Positions 5,876-5,938 of a stretch of 5,938 bases of DNA are shown here, one piece after another. Positions within the stretch are counted from its first letter, which is position 1. The number at the start of each line of letters is the position of its first letter. Where the stretch lies: the NCBI GenBank assembly GCA_937895465.1, contig CALAYY010000179.1, positions 1 to 5,938 of the forward strand. The letters run 5' to 3'. The translations under genes and the position numbers were made by a program. Source of the stretch: an uncultured Clostridia bacterium. GTDB lineage: Bacteria > Bacillota > Clostridia > Christensenellales > DUVY01. The notes beneath the pieces are model-generated. The model ran no database searches, was not told the origin of the DNA, and was given only the letters and a program-made list of their open reading frames with translations.

Positions 5876-5938
5876 CTATATCTTTTGAGCCGATACATTC
5901 TCTTCACCAAAACTCTTCTGTATCTTTTCAACCTTTAT
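5876..5938 (-). pseudogene. purL: upstream PurL fragment in a different frame (runs off the right edge)
   Basis: Entering from the right edge on the minus strand, one frame is open for 20 codons (IKVEKIQKSFGEENV, then SAQKI) and stops at TAG 5878-5876. The main purL frame in the same stretch contains two TGA stops. Adding one A to the four-A run at 5883-5886 joins the two frames, so the fragment would continue as SAQKDIEDYLKKGDY into the downstream protein. This looks like the linker before the second synthase repeat. The fragment is too short to identify alone; it is assigned to purL by position and by how cleanly a one-base change restores continuity. Confidence 0.55.

Noticed and set aside
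5904..5924. TGA codons in the purL frame read as tryptophan (an alternative genetic code)
   Set aside because: Every visible Trp in murG, the lipoprotein, the 92-residue protein and purL is encoded by TGG, and the lipoprotein ends at a TGA. A one-base frame break in an A run explains the purL stops more simply.
1..5938. Mobile element, CRISPR array, tRNA/rRNA, toxin-antitoxin or defence system
   Set aside because: I saw no transposase or integrase motifs, no regularly spaced direct repeats, no tRNA- or rRNA-like sequence and no recognisable defence domains. The region is a mainly core chromosomal one.

Overview
This 5.9 kb window is an AT-rich stretch of bacterial chromosome carrying mostly housekeeping genes. 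The low G+C, Lys/Asn/Ile-rich proteins, a MurG with the HESD and SRGDQ motif variants, a long-form PurL ending LNVCSQKG/FDSTIGAG, and AGGAG ribosome binding sites on some genes all point to a Gram-positive Clostridia-like Firmicute. Genus cannot be read from the sequence.

Layout, left to right. (1) Positions 1-380, minus strand: the N-terminal 126 codons of a GalU-type UTP-glucose-1-phosphate uridylyltransferase, running off the left edge, with a clear sigma-A-type promoter (434-462). (2) Positions 536-1612, plus strand: complete murG, divergent from galU. (3) Positions 1632-2918, plus strand, 19 bases after murG: a secreted lipoprotein that looks like a degenerate beta-propeller. (4) Positions 2946-3224, minus strand: a 92-residue, very basic protein of unknown function with a good ribosome binding site. 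(5) Positions 3354-3944, minus strand: a three-helix membrane protein with a small C-terminal soluble domain, driven by its own near-consensus promoter (3983-4011). (6) Positions 4026-5938, minus strand: the C-terminal half of a long-form purL. Its reading frame is broken near 5883-5886 by what looks like a single-base deletion in an A run.

How they fit together. GalU makes UDP-glucose and MurG makes lipid II, so the left half has a cell-envelope theme; the propeller lipoprotein is placed so that it could be co-transcribed with murG. PurL belongs to purine synthesis and is functionally separate. The two minus-strand unknowns between purL and the lipoprotein have separate promoter-like signals and need not form an operon.

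I see no mobile element, CRISPR array, tRNA, rRNA, toxin-antitoxin pair or defence system. The points most worth checking are the purL frame break, a hairpin that could be both the purL terminator and the 5' leader of the next gene, and the unassigned propeller lipoprotein beside murG. No stretch longer than about 155 bases lacks a gene. The two longest gaps are 381-535 (the galU promoter and leader; no convincing murG promoter seen) and 3225-3353 (very AT-rich, with a -10-like element).
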